Shown piece by piece: positions 34,641 to 44,134 of a DNA stretch of 64,000 nt. Each line of letters opens with the position of its first letter. Position 1 is the stretch's first letter. Below the pieces are notes generated by a model. It saw only the letters and a program-made list of their open reading frames with translations, did not search any database and was not told where the DNA came from. The stretch is taken from contig NZ_JACCBA010000001.1 of NCBI RefSeq assembly GCF_013409365.1, positions 2,418,001 to 2,482,000 of the forward strand, read 5' to 3'. This DNA is from Actinomadura luteofluorescens (GTDB taxonomy: Bacteria; Actinomycetota; Actinomycetes; Streptosporangiales; Streptosporangiaceae). The translations under genes were made by a program, and so were the position numbers.

Positions 34641-35876
34641 TTATGCGAGCGGCGGAAGTGCGGCGTCGGGATCGGCCCACCGGTCGTTGGGGACGAGCGG
34701 GTACCAGCCCGGGCGGCCGGGGTCGCGGTCGTAGGGGTAGCCGCCGAGCTCCCGGTACAGCTCCGCGTACTCGGCCACCTTGTCACGGTCCAGGCGGACG
34801 CCGAGGCCGGGGCCGGACGGCACCGGGATCCTGCCGCCGGAGTACCGCATCGGCCCGCCCTCGATGACGTCGTCGGCGAGGTGGTGGTAGTGCGCGTCGG
34901 CGGCGTAGGTGAGGTTGGGCAGGACGGCGCCGAGGTGCAGCATGGTGGCGAGCTGGATGCCGAGCTCGCCGGAGGAGTGGACGGCGACGCCGATCTGGAA
35001 CGTCTCGCACACGCCGGCGGCCTTCACGCACGGCCGGATGCCGCCCCAGAACGTGGTGTCGAGCAGGACGACGTCCGCGCTGCGGCGCAGCACGTTCGCG
35101 GCGAGCTGCTCGAAGTTCACGACGACGGTGTTGGTGGCGAGCGGGACGTTGACGCGCTCGCGGACGAGCCGCAGCCCCTCCAGCCCGAGGACGGGGTCCT
35201 CCAGATAGTCGTTGGGCAGGTCCTCGATGGCCTTCCCGAACCGCAGGCCCTCCTCCAGGCTCAGCACGGAGTTCGGGTCGTAGCGGAAGCGGTCGCCGGG
35301 GAACGCCTCGGCGAGCGCCTTGTAGCACTCCAGCTCGTGGCCCGGCGGGAACACCCCGCCCTTCAGCTTGTGGACGGTGAACCCGTGCGCGTCCTTGAGC
35401 GCGCGGGCATGCTCGACGAGCTGCTCGGGGGTGCGGACCTCCGCCGAGCCCCCGGCGCCCGGGTAGCGGTAGAACAGGTAGGACGCGAACGGGACGGACT
35501 CGCGGATGCGGCCGCCGAGCAGGTCGTGCACCGGGACGCCGAGATGCTGGCCGACGAGGTCGAGGCAGGCGAACTCGATGGCGGCGAGCATCTGCGTGCG
35601 GTTGTTGTACAGGCTCGCCGTCGGGTTGGCGATCTTGAAGCGGAGCGCCTCCAGCTCGAACGGGTCGTGGCCCTCCAGGTGCGGGGCGAGGGCCTGGAAG
35701 GCGGCCTCGGCGCTCTGCCCGCCGCCGCCCATCTCGCCGAGCCCGACCAGGCCGTTGTCGGCCTCGACCTCGACGATCGTCCGGACGAAGCGGCCCCAGT
35801 GCGCGCCGTTGCTGTGCAGGAGGGGCGCCTCCAGCGGCACGGTGACCGTGGTGGCGCGGATGCCTGTGATCTTCAT
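34641..35876 (-). CDS. Glucarate-dehydratase-like enolase superfamily enzyme
   Basis: A 411-residue member of the mandelate racemase/muconate lactonizing group. Features of the glucarate dehydratase branch are visible: [16 protein letters not shown] at the N-terminus, the lysine pair in [12 protein letters not shown], metal ligands in RYDPNSVLS and YLEDPV, and a HSSGELGIQ segment where GlucD has its catalytic histidine region. It should dehydrate an acid sugar to a 2-keto-3-deoxy product. The substrate (glucarate, galactarate or another) is not certain. It lies downstream of the GH38 gene in the same direction with an 18-base gap. A KDG-type kinase is 12 kb away on the other strand. Confidence 0.88.
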   Translation of the reverse strand: MKITGIRATTVTVPLEAPLLHSNGAHWGRFVRTIVEVEADNGLVGLGEMGGGGQSAEAAFQALAPHLEGHDPFELEALRFKIANPTASLYNNRTQMLAAIEFACLDLVGQHLGVPVHDLLGGRIRESVPFASYLFYRYPGAGGSAEVRTPEQLVEHARALKDAHGFTVHKLKGGVFPPGHELECYKALAEAFPGDRFRYDPNSVLSLEEGLRFGKAIEDLPNDYLEDPVLGLEGLRLVRERVNVPLATNTVVVNFEQLAANVLRRSADVVLLDTTFWGGIRPCVKAAGVCETFQIGVAVHSSGELGIQLATMLHLGAVLPNLTYAADAHYHHLADDVIEGGPMRYSGGRIPVPSGPGLGVRLDRDKVAEYAELYRELGGYPYDRDPGRPGWYPLVPNDRWADPDAALPPLA

Positions 35877-35893
35877 GTGTCCCCGATCCGTAC

Positions 35894-38800
35894 TCAACGC
35901 CGAACCGTGACGGTGGCGACGCCGCAGGCGGGCAGCCGCACCGTCATGGTGCCGTCCCGGACGGGCAGCTCCGCCGGGTCACGCTCCAGACCACCGCTCA
36001 GCGAGGCGCGGGCGGCGCCCGGCACGTGCAGGCCCGTCTCCACCGGTCCGGCGGCGAGCGACTGGAGCCGGACGGCCAGCCCCTCGCCGTCCCGGGCGCG
36101 GCCCACGGAGGTGACGAGCACGTCCGGGTCGTCCACGCGCAGGAAGGTCCCCGATTCCGCGGCGGGCATGTCGCCGGTGGCGAGGGTGGCGACGAACGGG
36201 TCGGTGATCCCGGCGGCCGTGCGGGCGCCGAGCCGGCGGCCCGAGCCCGCCGCGCCGGACGCGAACGCGTACCGGAACGTGGTCTCGCCCTGCTGCTGGG
36301 ACGGGAAGTTGGTGTCCCAGATGTTGTTCAGCGCCCAGGAGTAGACGGTGCCGTCCTCCTCGTCCAGCGTGGGCGGGAACGGCGCGTAGGGCATGTGGAT
36401 GGAGCCGAACTGGACGAGCGGCGCCTCCAGCGTCGCCCACGCGACGGTGAGTTCGGGGTCCTCGAAGGCGACCCAGTGGCGGATCGGGCGCATGTGCTCC
36501 GCCGACCCCGGGACGCTCGGGACGCCGGTGCCGCCGACGCCGCCGGTCAGCTCCCACGCGGCGGGCGGGCCGTCCACGGCGAACGGGAACGCGAAGAAGA
36601 CCGCCTCCTTGGCCGCGGTGGGCTGCTTGCCGAGCTGGTAGCGGACGTCCACGCGCGGTACGCCCGCGTACAGGTCGATGGTCGTGCGCAGCCAGTCGAC
36701 GCCCTTGCCGTGCAGCTCGACGACGAGCCGCTCCCCGGCGGGGGTGCGGCTGCACTCGGTGACGGTGGCGTGGGTGGCTACGGCCCGGTCGCCGAGCATC
36801 GTCTTGTCGTGCACGAGCATGTGCCCGGACATGTGGTTGAAGTGCGGCGCGGTCGCGTACCGGTCGTAGACGTACTGCCCGAACCCGGCGACGGCGTCGG
36901 CGTTCACCAGCTCGCGGCCGGCGGTCTTGTCGAAGACCGAGGCGATGTGCCCTTCCCTGAGGTCGTAGACGACCCGGTAGAACTCGTTCTCGATCGTGCC
37001 GCCGGAGCCGAGGTCGACCGGCTCCGGCGCGCCCGCCTCGGCCCGGACGACGTCGACGCGGACGTGCCCGTGGCCGGGGACGTCCGGGACGACGGCCTCC
37101 AGGTGGCGGCCGATGGGACGGGTCGGCCACTCGTCCGGGTCGACCTCCTCCTCGCGGTGCGGGACGGGTTCGCCGGTGCGGGCGTCCACGAGCGCGATGG
37201 GCACGTCGACGGCGACGACGTCGCGGGGCAGGAACGCGCGGGCCGCGTCGGTGCGGGCGGCCGTGCCGGGGTTGACGACGAGGAACGAGGCGAGCGCGTC
37301 CGGCGCGGCCCCGAACGTCGCGCCGATCCGCCGCGCGCCCGCCTGGAGCAGGTCGAGGGCGTCGTCGTGGGCCTGGTAGCCGACCTGGGACTTGCGGGTC
37401 CACTGCAGGCCGCCGGAGTCGCCGCCCTCCTCGGCGTCCTCCCACGGGTTGGCGGCGCCCCAGGTGTGCTCGTCGAACAGCGCGGCCCGGTCGTAGGCCT
37501 CGTCGATCGCCGCGGAGGCGCCGGTGCGATCGCCGCTGCGCTCGTCGGCGAGGGCGTGCAGCGTCTCGGCGGCGCGCAGGACGTTCTGCGCCCGCCGGAC
37601 GTAGCCGAGCGGCCGGGCGCCGGAGCCGAGGCCGTCGGCCCACCAGTCCGTCCAGTCGCCCTCGTGGGTCTGGAGGCGGTCGCCGTGGTGCTCCTCGACG
37701 TACTCGAAGAAGTCGGCGTTGGTCGCCATCCGCAGCCGCGGGTAGGCCCAGGTCTCGTTCCAGCGGTGCGCGATGTCGGCGGGGACGATCGACGGCCCGG
37801 CGTTGTCGGCGTGCGCGCCCTGGACGCGCAGGTGCACGGCGTCCAGGAAGTCGGGGTCCTTGGCGGCGCCGACCTGGCCGGGCGCGGCGTACCAGCCGAA
37901 CGTCCCGGGCCCGTAGGGGTAGGGCCGGTCGGCGAGGGACCCGAGGTAGCGGGGCAGCAGGTCCTCGGCGAGGTCGTAGCCGTCGACGAGCCCGACGGTG
38001 TTGCCCTCCATGTAGGCCATGCCGTGCGGGGTGTCGGTGAACCAGACGATCAGCTCGCCGCCGCCCGGGGACCGCCACCGGAACGGGCGGGCGAGCCGGT
38101 CGCCGCCCGTGATGTAGGGAACGGAGCGCCCGGCCCAGTTGTGCGCGGCGGCAAGGTACCGGACGCCGGCCGCGTTGAGGGCGTCCACCGTCCCGACGAC
38201 GGCGCCCGGGATGTCGGTGTGCATCGCCGACCGGACCTCGATGCCGTGCTCGCGGCGCAGCTGCTCGACGAAGCGGAGCTGCCGGTACAGCTCCTCGGTC
38301 GAGCACGCCTCGGTGTGCAGCTGCATCGGGAACGCGGTGACCTCGATGTCGCCCGCACGGGCCCGCTCGGCGAACTCGGCGACCTGGTCGTCCGGGCGGG
38401 TGGCGAGCCACCGCAGCGCGGGCATGGACGACTCGACCGACCAGCGGAACCGCGCGTCGTCCGGCCGCCCGTCGGTCTCCCGCGCCAGCCGCAGCGCCGC
38501 GTCGAGGTAGTCGAGGTGGTGCCGCAGGACGGTGCCCTGCGTGTCGGTGTAGCCGATGTCGAGGTGCGAGTGGTGGACGACGAAGACGTTCCACTTGCGC
38601 TGCGGGGCGACGTCGAGCGGCGCGGCCCCGACGAGCCCGCCGGAGTCGCGCACCTCCAGGGTGAGGCGGCGGGGGGCGTCCACCTCGGGGACGAGCAGCG
38701 TGACGGTCCCGCCCTCCGCCGCCGCGGCGGCGATCTCGGCGTCGCCGTCCTTGAGGGCCACCTCCACCGGCCCCCCGCCGGACAGCGTCAGCCGGACGGC

Positions 38801-38968
38801 CTGGAGGAGCGCGCCGCCCTCGTCCCGCTTGAACAGCGGCAGCACGGCGGCGCGCACCGACAGCCCGCGCACGGCGAGCACCTCGGTCGAGGTGTCCTGG
38901 CGCAGCGCGTCGCGGATCCCGTCATAGTCGGGCGAGCCGAGGCTCGCCTGCAGCAGGCGACTCGTCAT
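35894..38968 (-). CDS. Glycoside hydrolase family 38 alpha-mannosidase-like enzyme
   Basis: A 1024-residue cytoplasmic enzyme without signal peptide. The zinc-binding N-terminal motif [11 protein letters not shown] lies near residue 132-142. The probable nucleophile aspartate is in MHTDIPG near 245. The middle helical and C-terminal beta domains of GH38 follow ([22 protein letters not shown]). GH38 enzymes cleave alpha-mannosidic linkages. It sits downstream of a sugar ABC importer and upstream of the glucarate-dehydratase-like gene, so it probably acts on an imported oligosaccharide. A hairpin region separates it from the ABC genes. Confidence 0.93.
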   Translation of the reverse strand: MTSRLLQASLGSPDYDGIRDALRQDTSTEVLAVRGLSVRAAVLPLFKRDEGGALLQAVRLTLSGGGPVEVALKDGDAEIAAAAAEGGTVTLLVPEVDAPRRLTLEVRDSGGLVGAAPLDVAPQRKWNVFVVHHSHLDIGYTDTQGTVLRHHLDYLDAALRLARETDGRPDDARFRWSVESSMPALRWLATRPDDQVAEFAERARAGDIEVTAFPMQLHTEACSTEELYRQLRFVEQLRREHGIEVRSAMHTDIPGAVVGTVDALNAAGVRYLAAAHNWAGRSVPYITGGDRLARPFRWRSPGGGELIVWFTDTPHGMAYMEGNTVGLVDGYDLAEDLLPRYLGSLADRPYPYGPGTFGWYAAPGQVGAAKDPDFLDAVHLRVQGAHADNAGPSIVPADIAHRWNETWAYPRLRMATNADFFEYVEEHHGDRLQTHEGDWTDWWADGLGSGARPLGYVRRAQNVLRAAETLHALADERSGDRTGASAAIDEAYDRAALFDEHTWGAANPWEDAEEGGDSGGLQWTRKSQVGYQAHDDALDLLQAGARRIGATFGAAPDALASFLVVNPGTAARTDAARAFLPRDVVAVDVPIALVDARTGEPVPHREEEVDPDEWPTRPIGRHLEAVVPDVPGHGHVRVDVVRAEAGAPEPVDLGSGGTIENEFYRVVYDLREGHIASVFDKTAGRELVNADAVAGFGQYVYDRYATAPHFNHMSGHMLVHDKTMLGDRAVATHATVTECSRTPAGERLVVELHGKGVDWLRTTIDLYAGVPRVDVRYQLGKQPTAAKEAVFFAFPFAVDGPPAAWELTGGVGGTGVPSVPGSAEHMRPIRHWVAFEDPELTVAWATLEAPLVQFGSIHMPYAPFPPTLDEEDGTVYSWALNNIWDTNFPSQQQGETTFRYAFASGAAGSGRRLGARTAAGITDPFVATLATGDMPAAESGTFLRVDDPDVLVTSVGRARDGEGLAVRLQSLAAGPVETGLHVPGAARASLSGGLERDPAELPVRDGTMTVRLPACGVATVTVRR

Positions 38969-39002
38969 CGTTGTGCGTCACATTCCTCTCTGGGAGACCG
39001 AG

Positions 39003-39171
39003 GGTCACGGGCCGGGCGGCCGGAGGCCGCCCGGTCCGCCGCCCCGTGACGGGGGTTCCAGGGGGTCTCCCCCCTGGGCGGAGGGGTCACGGGCCGGTCG
39101 GCCGGAGGGCGTTCTACGCCCGGAGGCCGACCGGCCCGTGACGGGGTTCCAGGGGTCGCCCCCTGGGCGGA
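39003..39171. repeat. Tandem duplicated hairpin block between ABC operon and GH38 gene
   Basis: Two units, about 39003-39082 and 39085-39171, share the order GGTCACGGGCCGG, GGCCGGAGG, GTGACGGGG, a C/G-rich hairpin, and CTGGGCGGA. Unit 2 contains a perfect inverted repeat of 18 bases (39086-39103 with 39125-39142) that continues into an inner GGGCGT/ACGCCC stem. Unit 1 lost part of this stem. Each unit ends with a second small hairpin (CCAGGGGG...CCCCCTGG type). It probably acts as terminator or attenuator between transport and hydrolase genes. Confidence 0.7.
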
Positions 39172-39177
39172 TACTGC

Positions 39178-40008
39178 TTAGAACTGGGCGAGGGTGAGGC
39201 CGCGGGTGAACAGGCGCTGGGTGGCGAGGAAGATCGCGACGGTCGGCAGGGAGACCACCAGGCCGGCGGCCAGCGCGATCGGGACCGGCGTCCCGGCGTA
39301 GACGTCGGTGGTCAGCGCGGACAGCTCGGCCCACACGGGCCGGACGGTCGGCGACTGCGAGAGCGTCAGGCCGAACAGCAGGTCGTTCCAGACGAACGTG
39401 AACTCCAGGATGAACACGGCGGCCAGGGCCGCCGCCGACAGCGGCAGGTAGATCCGCCAGAAGATCCGGAAGGTGGACGCGCCGTCCAGCCGGGCCGCCT
39501 CGAAGATCGACACGGCGACGTTGCCGAAGAAGTTGCGCATCACCAGCGCGGCCAGCGGCACGTTGATCGCCGAGTAGATGATGATCAGCCCGAGGCGGTC
39601 GTCGTACAGCGTGACCTTGCTGTAGCCGACGAACAGCGGCACCAGCAGCATCTGGAACGGCACGACGGTCCCGGCGAAGATGACCACGAACCACGCGAAG
39701 CCGTGCCGCAGGCGCAGCACCACGATCGCGTACCCGGCGAGCGCGCCCATCAGGACGGCCAGCGCGGGCGAGACGACGCTGTACAGCAGGGTGCTGAGCA
39801 GGGTGTCGCCGACGGCGGTCCGGTCCCAGGCCTGCGCGATGTTGTCGAACAGGCCGATCGATGACGGCGGCTTCACCGCGTCCGAGGGGTCGTAGTCGCC
39901 GGCGGGCCGCACCGCGTTCGCGACGATCAGGTAGGTGGGGAAGAGCCACACCAGGCCCAGCGCCGCCAGCACGGCGCGGCGCACGTGGATCAGTCTCGCT
40001 CCGCTCAT
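39178..40008 (-). CDS. Carbohydrate ABC transporter permease (MalG/UgpE type)
   Basis: A 276-residue permease with six helices. The EAA loop reads EAARLDGASTFRIFWRIYLPLS, the contact site for a MsmK/MalK-type ATPase. No such ATPase gene is in this cluster, as is usual in actinomycetes where one MsiK serves many importers. It overlaps the partner permease by four bases. It imports a sugar in the inner membrane together with the proteins at 40005-42239. Confidence 0.95.
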   Translation of the reverse strand: MSGARLIHVRRAVLAALGLVWLFPTYLIVANAVRPAGDYDPSDAVKPPSSIGLFDNIAQAWDRTAVGDTLLSTLLYSVVSPALAVLMGALAGYAIVVLRLRHGFAWFVVIFAGTVVPFQMLLVPLFVGYSKVTLYDDRLGLIIIYSAINVPLAALVMRNFFGNVAVSIFEAARLDGASTFRIFWRIYLPLSAAALAAVFILEFTFVWNDLLFGLTLSQSPTVRPVWAELSALTTDVYAGTPVPIALAAGLVVSLPTVAIFLATQRLFTRGLTLAQF

Positions 40009-40976
40009 CGCGGCAGCTCCTCCCTGCTCACCTGGCGGCGCAGGTAGACGTACGAGGCCAGGCCCGTGATGGTGGTGAGCAGCACCGCGACCGCCGACCC
40101 GTAGCCGTACTCGTTGGCGACGAACACGTCCCGGTACATGGTCACGGCGAGGGTCTCGGACGAGCGCCCGGGACCGCCCTGCGTCATCACCCACACGATG
40201 TCGAAGTTCTTCAGGCCGGCGACGAGCGCGAGACCGAACACCACGGTGGTGATCGGGCGCATCAGCGGCCAGATGACGTGCCGGAACATCGCCCATCCGG
40301 ACGCGCCGTCGATGCGGGCGGCCTCGATCGGCGCCTTCGGGATCGACTGGAGGCCGACGACGAACAGCAGCATGTTGACGCCGAGCTGCTGCCACGTCCA
40401 CACCACGATCATGGCGACGGTGTTGCGGGGGCCGTCCTGGAGGAACGCGGTGTCGCCGCCCGGCATCCCGAACAGGGTCAGGATCTGGTTCGCCATCCCG
40501 TCCGGCTGGAGGATGAAGCCCCAGATCACGCCGAGGCCGGCGCCCGACATCGCGTACGGGAGCAGGAACGGCAGCCGGAACCACGCTCCCCGCCTGAGGT
40601 CGTAGGACAGGACGGCGACGAGCAGGCCGAGCCCCACCGGCAGGACGACGGTGCCGACGACCCACAGCAGCGTGTTGCGGATCGAGGTGACGAGCGCGTC
40701 GTCCTCAAGGAGCCGCCGGTAGTTGTCCAGGCCGGTGAACTCGGGTGAGGCGAGCCCGTCGTAGCTGGTCAGGCTCAGGTACGCCGTCCACAGGAACGGC
40801 AGGTAGAGCAGGACGGCGACGAACAGCACGGCCGGTGAGATGTAGGCGTGCCGGAACCGGCCGTGCAGCGCGAACCCCCGGCCGGGGCGGGCGCCGGACG
40901 CCTTGCGGCGCCCGCCGCCCGCGGGGGGCACCACCGTCAGCTTGGGACGGTCGGCGGTGGCCTTGTGCGTGCTCAT
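40005..40976 (-). CDS. Carbohydrate ABC transporter permease (MalF/UgpA type)
   Basis: A 323-residue permease. A basic N-terminal region (about 40 residues with KATADRPKL and ARPGRGFALHGRFRH) precedes six membrane helices. The EAA loop is EAARIDGASGWAMFRHVIWPLM. It sits three bases after the binding-protein stop and is coupled to the MalG-type permease. The extended N-terminus with a Gly/Arg/Lys-rich linker is longer than usual but not unique. Confidence 0.95.
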   Translation of the reverse strand: MSTHKATADRPKLTVVPPAGGGRRKASGARPGRGFALHGRFRHAYISPAVLFVAVLLYLPFLWTAYLSLTSYDGLASPEFTGLDNYRRLLEDDALVTSIRNTLLWVVGTVVLPVGLGLLVAVLSYDLRRGAWFRLPFLLPYAMSGAGLGVIWGFILQPDGMANQILTLFGMPGGDTAFLQDGPRNTVAMIVVWTWQQLGVNMLLFVVGLQSIPKAPIEAARIDGASGWAMFRHVIWPLMRPITTVVFGLALVAGLKNFDIVWVMTQGGPGRSSETLAVTMYRDVFVANEYGYGSAVAVLLTTITGLASYVYLRRQVSREELPR

Positions 40977-40979
40977 GGA

Positions 40980-42239
40980 TCAGTGCGACTTCCAGTAGTC
41001 CTCGTTGACCTTCTGGATGCCCTTGAGCACGTCCATGTAGGTCTCCGGCTTGTTGAGGAACTTGTCGAAGCCGCTGAGCGCCTCGGTGAGCACGGGCGCG
41101 GGGGCCGCCTCGAAGTAGCGCAGGACGAGGCGGTTGCCGCCCGACGCGGCCTCCTTGGTGACCTTGTCCAGCTCGGGGTCGGCGACCTTGACCTTCGGGT
41201 TGCCGGACACGTCGCCGCGCGCGTTCGCCCACTTCTCCTGCGCGGCGGGCGTGATCCACCACTTGAGGTACTTGGTGCTGGCGGCCGCGTCGGGGGCCTT
41301 GCGCAGCGAGCACAGCGGGCCGCTCTCGAACACCAGCGACCGCTTCGGCAGTGCCGGGTCGACGTTCGGGACGAAGAAGAACCCGTAGTCCTCGCCCTGC
41401 TTGAGGCCGCGCTGGGTCATGCTCGTGTTGAACCAGGTGCCGTTGATGACCATGGCCGCGTCGCCGGACTTGAAGTGGTCGGCGGGGTCGGCCTTGTCGC
41501 CCGGCTTGCTGAACCAGCCGGCGTCGATCATCGTCTTCCAGCGCTCCATCGCCTTCACGACGCCGGGATCGGTGTAGGACGCCTGGCCCTTCGACAGCCG
41601 CTCGTACAGGTCGGGGTCGGTGCCGGCGAGGATCTGCTCGAACCAGGCGAAGGAGAACAGCGACGTCGGGGTGGTCTGGTTGAAGGGCACCTGCCCCTTC
41701 GACTTCAGCGTCTGCGCCGTCTTCTCCAGTTCCGCCCACGTCGCGGGCGGCTTCAGGTCGTACTTGTCGAAGATCTTCTTGTTGTAGAACATCCCCCAGT
41801 ACGCGGTGTTCAGCGGGACGCAGTACTGCTTGCCGTCGACGGTGTAGTACTTCTTCAGGTCCTCGGTGAGGTCGCCTCCGGCGATGCCGTCCTGCCAGAT
41901 CTTCGTGGTCTCGGCGACCTGGTTCTGCTTGACGATCTCTTCCAGGCGCCCGCCGGTCGTCCAGGTGAACAGGTCGGGCTTGACGTTCGTGCGGAACGAG
42001 GTCTTGATGAACGCCGTGTAGGTCGGTTCGTCGGTGTAGCCGACCGGCGTCATGTCCAGGCCGGTCTGCTGCTTGCCGAGGGCGCCCATCTGCTCGAAGA
42101 AGGGCTTCCACGCGCCCTTGTCGTTGTAGAGCTTGAGCTCGGACCTGCTCCCGCCCGAGTCGCCGGACCCGCAGCCGGCGGCGAGCAGCAGCGCGCCCAC
42201 GGTGAGCGCGGTCACCTGGAGTCGCTTGGACGGCACCAT
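40980..42239 (-). CDS. Extracellular sugar-binding lipoprotein (ABC transporter)
   Basis: A 419-residue solute-binding protein of the SBP_bac_1 family. The signal peptide MVPSKRLQVTALTVGALLLAAGC ends in a lipobox LAAGC near residue 23. A Gly/Ser linker and the mature domain follow (ELKLYNDKGAWKPFFEQMG). Aromatic residues typical of sugar binding are frequent (NTAYWGMFYN, NGTWFNTS). An AAGGAGG site precedes the ATG. The gene heads the importer operon. The ligand is likely an oligosaccharide that the GH38 enzyme can attack, which is inference. Confidence 0.94.
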   Translation of the reverse strand: MVPSKRLQVTALTVGALLLAAGCGSGDSGGSRSELKLYNDKGAWKPFFEQMGALGKQQTGLDMTPVGYTDEPTYTAFIKTSFRTNVKPDLFTWTTGGRLEEIVKQNQVAETTKIWQDGIAGGDLTEDLKKYYTVDGKQYCVPLNTAYWGMFYNKKIFDKYDLKPPATWAELEKTAQTLKSKGQVPFNQTTPTSLFSFAWFEQILAGTDPDLYERLSKGQASYTDPGVVKAMERWKTMIDAGWFSKPGDKADPADHFKSGDAAMVINGTWFNTSMTQRGLKQGEDYGFFFVPNVDPALPKRSLVFESGPLCSLRKAPDAAASTKYLKWWITPAAQEKWANARGDVSGNPKVKVADPELDKVTKEAASGGNRLVLRYFEAAPAPVLTEALSGFDKFLNKPETYMDVLKGIQKVNEDYWKSH

Positions 42240-42354
42240 GGTGAGCCTCCTTCATCGGGCGGCGATGCCCGATCGGGGTGGTCGAAGGATGGAATCGGTG
42301 AAGGGTGAACCGGCCGCGCGGCGCTTCGCGCCGGCGGCGGGGGGGACGGCCCGC

Positions 42355-43059
42355 TCAGGCGAGCCGCTGCTCGATCACGTGCTTGACGTCGGCGAGGTGG
42401 GCCCGCATGAGGGACTCGGCGTCCCTCTCCGCGCCCGCCTCGATGGCGGCGAGGATCGCGGTGTGCTCGTCGAAGTCGCGGACGCGGTCGTCGAAGATCC
42501 GCTGTATCGCGCGCTGCTCGATGGCGTGCACCGACAGCAGCGAGTCGATGACCTCGCAGAGCACGGAGTTGCCGGCGACGCCGGCGACCTCCCGGTGGAA
42601 GGCCATGTTCGCCTTGTGCAGGCGGGCCTCCGCCTCCGGCGCGTCCGTGCCGAGGTCCGCGCCCGCCTGGTCGAGGAGGGCCCGGAGCAGCTCGATGTCG
42701 GCCGGCCGCGACCGGCGGGCCGCCCGTCCGGCCAGCGGCGGCTCGATGAGCAGCCGCGCGTCCAGCAGCTGGAGCAGCCGGTCGGCCTCCAGTTCCCGGA
42801 CGTTGGGGTTGGGGATGACCACGCGTTCGAGGTCGGCGCCCACATAGATGCCCGAGCCGTGCCGGAGCTGGATCGCCCCGGTGGCCTCCAGCCGGCGCAG
42901 CGCCTCCCGCAGCGTCGGCGTCGTCACCGCGAAGCGCTGGGACAGCTCCCGCGCGGACGGCAGCCGGTCGCCGGCGCGCAGGCCGCCGGCCCTGATCAGC
43001 TCCAGCATCCGCTCCGTGAGGGCGTCCGCCAGGCTAGGCCGGGCCACATCCTGTGACAT
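42355..43059 (-). CDS. FadR-type GntR transcriptional regulator (FCD domain)
   Basis: A 234-residue regulator. The GntR winged helix spans about 9-75 (GDRLPSARELSQRFAVTTPTLREALRRLE). The all-helical FCD ligand domain follows, with metal-binding positions suggested by HKANMAFHREV and HLADVKHVIEQ. The ATG at 43059 has a GAGGTGG site. Its upstream region carries the operator-like AGTCATCTAATCACTT at 43084-43099, and two related sites lie at promoters of the same island. It is therefore the probable local regulator, responding perhaps to an acid sugar or keto-deoxy intermediate. Confidence 0.93.
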   Translation of the reverse strand: MSQDVARPSLADALTERMLELIRAGGLRAGDRLPSARELSQRFAVTTPTLREALRRLEATGAIQLRHGSGIYVGADLERVVIPNPNVRELEADRLLQLLDARLLIEPPLAGRAARRSRPADIELLRALLDQAGADLGTDAPEAEARLHKANMAFHREVAGVAGNSVLCEVIDSLLSVHAIEQRAIQRIFDDRVRDFDEHTAILAAIEAGAERDAESLMRAHLADVKHVIEQRLA

Positions 43060-43083
43060 CGCCACCTCGTTCCCAAGAAGTAA

Positions 43084-43099
43084 AGTCATCTAATCACTT
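43084..43099. promoter_or_regulatory. Candidate GntR operator, site 1 (gntR promoter)
   Basis: AGTCATCTAATCACTT is a near-palindrome 25 bases upstream of the gntR start, overlapping the 3' end of the esterase gene. It matches sites at 45462 and 48124 in 14 and 15 of 16 positions. The GT...AC geometry fits FadR-type GntR proteins. Confidence 0.6.
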
Positions 43100-44032
43100 A
43101 GCGATTGGCGTGTCCACCCTCCCGGAGAGACATCGCCGCAGGACGGCGCGCTCCTCCTCGAACGCGAGCCGCCCCAGCCGCGCCGAGATGATGCCGTCGA
43201 AACCGTGGCAGGCGCCCGGCACATGGTGCAGCTCCGTGGGAACCCCGGAGACGATCAGCCGGTGCGCGTAGGCGAGCCCCTCGTCCCGCAGCGGGTCGTG
43301 CTCGGGGACGAGCACGTAGGCGCGCGGCAGGCCGCTCAGGTCTCCGGCCCGCGCCGGTGCGGCGTAGGCGGGCACGTCCGCCCGCCCGCCGAGGTAGTGG
43401 CGCCACATGTGCCGCACGTCGCCGCTGTTGAACAGCGGCGGCTCGGTGAACGTCCGCATCGACGGCGTGGCCATCCGGTCGTCCAGGACGGGGTACAGCA
43501 GCATCTGGAACACCAGCGGCGGCCCGCCCTCGTCCCGCGCCCGCAGCGCCACCGCGGCGGCCAGCGCCCCGCCCGCGCTCCCGCCGCCGACCGCGACCCG
43601 CTCCGGGTCGCCGCCGAACTCCCCCGCGTGCTCATGGGCCCACAGGGTCGCCGCATAGCAGTCCTCGAAACCGGCGGGAAAAGGGTGCTCGGGCGCGAGC
43701 CGGTAGTCGACAGAGACGACCGCGATCCCGTCCTCCCCGGCGAACTTCAGGCAGCGCTCGTGCTCGTTCTCCAGCCCGCCGGTCACGAACCCGCCGCCGT
43801 GGAAGTACACGAGCACGGGCGCGGGCGTCTCGCGCGGCCGGTAGACCCGCACCGGGACCCCACCGGAGACGACGCGGTCCTCGACGACCGCTCGCTCGTC
43901 GCCCACCGGCCGGGCGAGGGCGCGGACCAGGTCGTTCATGGCGGCGCGGGCCCGCACGGGGTCCGCGAGCCCGACGTAGGGCATGCCGTCGAGCGCGGCG
44001 GCGAGTTCGGCGTCCAGGGGCATGGTCGGCAC
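43094..44032 (-). CDS. Alpha/beta hydrolase of the hormone-sensitive lipase family
   Basis: A 312-residue esterase. The oxyanion motif HGGGF and the nucleophile elbow GGGSAGGAL (GDSAG-like, here GGSAG) are both present. The acid is probably in EHDPLRDEG and the histidine in ACHGFDG. The first Asp of the usual GDSAG is replaced by Gly. It may deacylate an esterified carbohydrate or a lipid. It lies between the gntR gene and the secreted beta-propeller gene, in the same direction. Confidence 0.92.
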   Translation of the reverse strand: MPTMPLDAELAAALDGMPYVGLADPVRARAAMNDLVRALARPVGDERAVVEDRVVSGGVPVRVYRPRETPAPVLVYFHGGGFVTGGLENEHERCLKFAGEDGIAVVSVDYRLAPEHPFPAGFEDCYAATLWAHEHAGEFGGDPERVAVGGGSAGGALAAAVALRARDEGGPPLVFQMLLYPVLDDRMATPSMRTFTEPPLFNSGDVRHMWRHYLGGRADVPAYAAPARAGDLSGLPRAYVLVPEHDPLRDEGLAYAHRLIVSGVPTELHHVPGACHGFDGIISARLGRLAFEEERAVLRRCLSGRVDTPIAK

Positions 44033-44134
44033 CTCCGAGGGGGGACGGAACGGGACGCGCCCCCGGGCGGGAGGTGGCCCGGGGGCGCGGGGAGCGGTAC
44101 CGCCGTGGACGGGACGACGGTGCCGCGGCTCGGG

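Noticed and set aside
36026..39049. Open frame of about 1000 codons on the plus strand across the GH38 gene
   Set aside because: It mirrors the conserved minus-strand gene and its composition is typical of GC-driven antisense frames.
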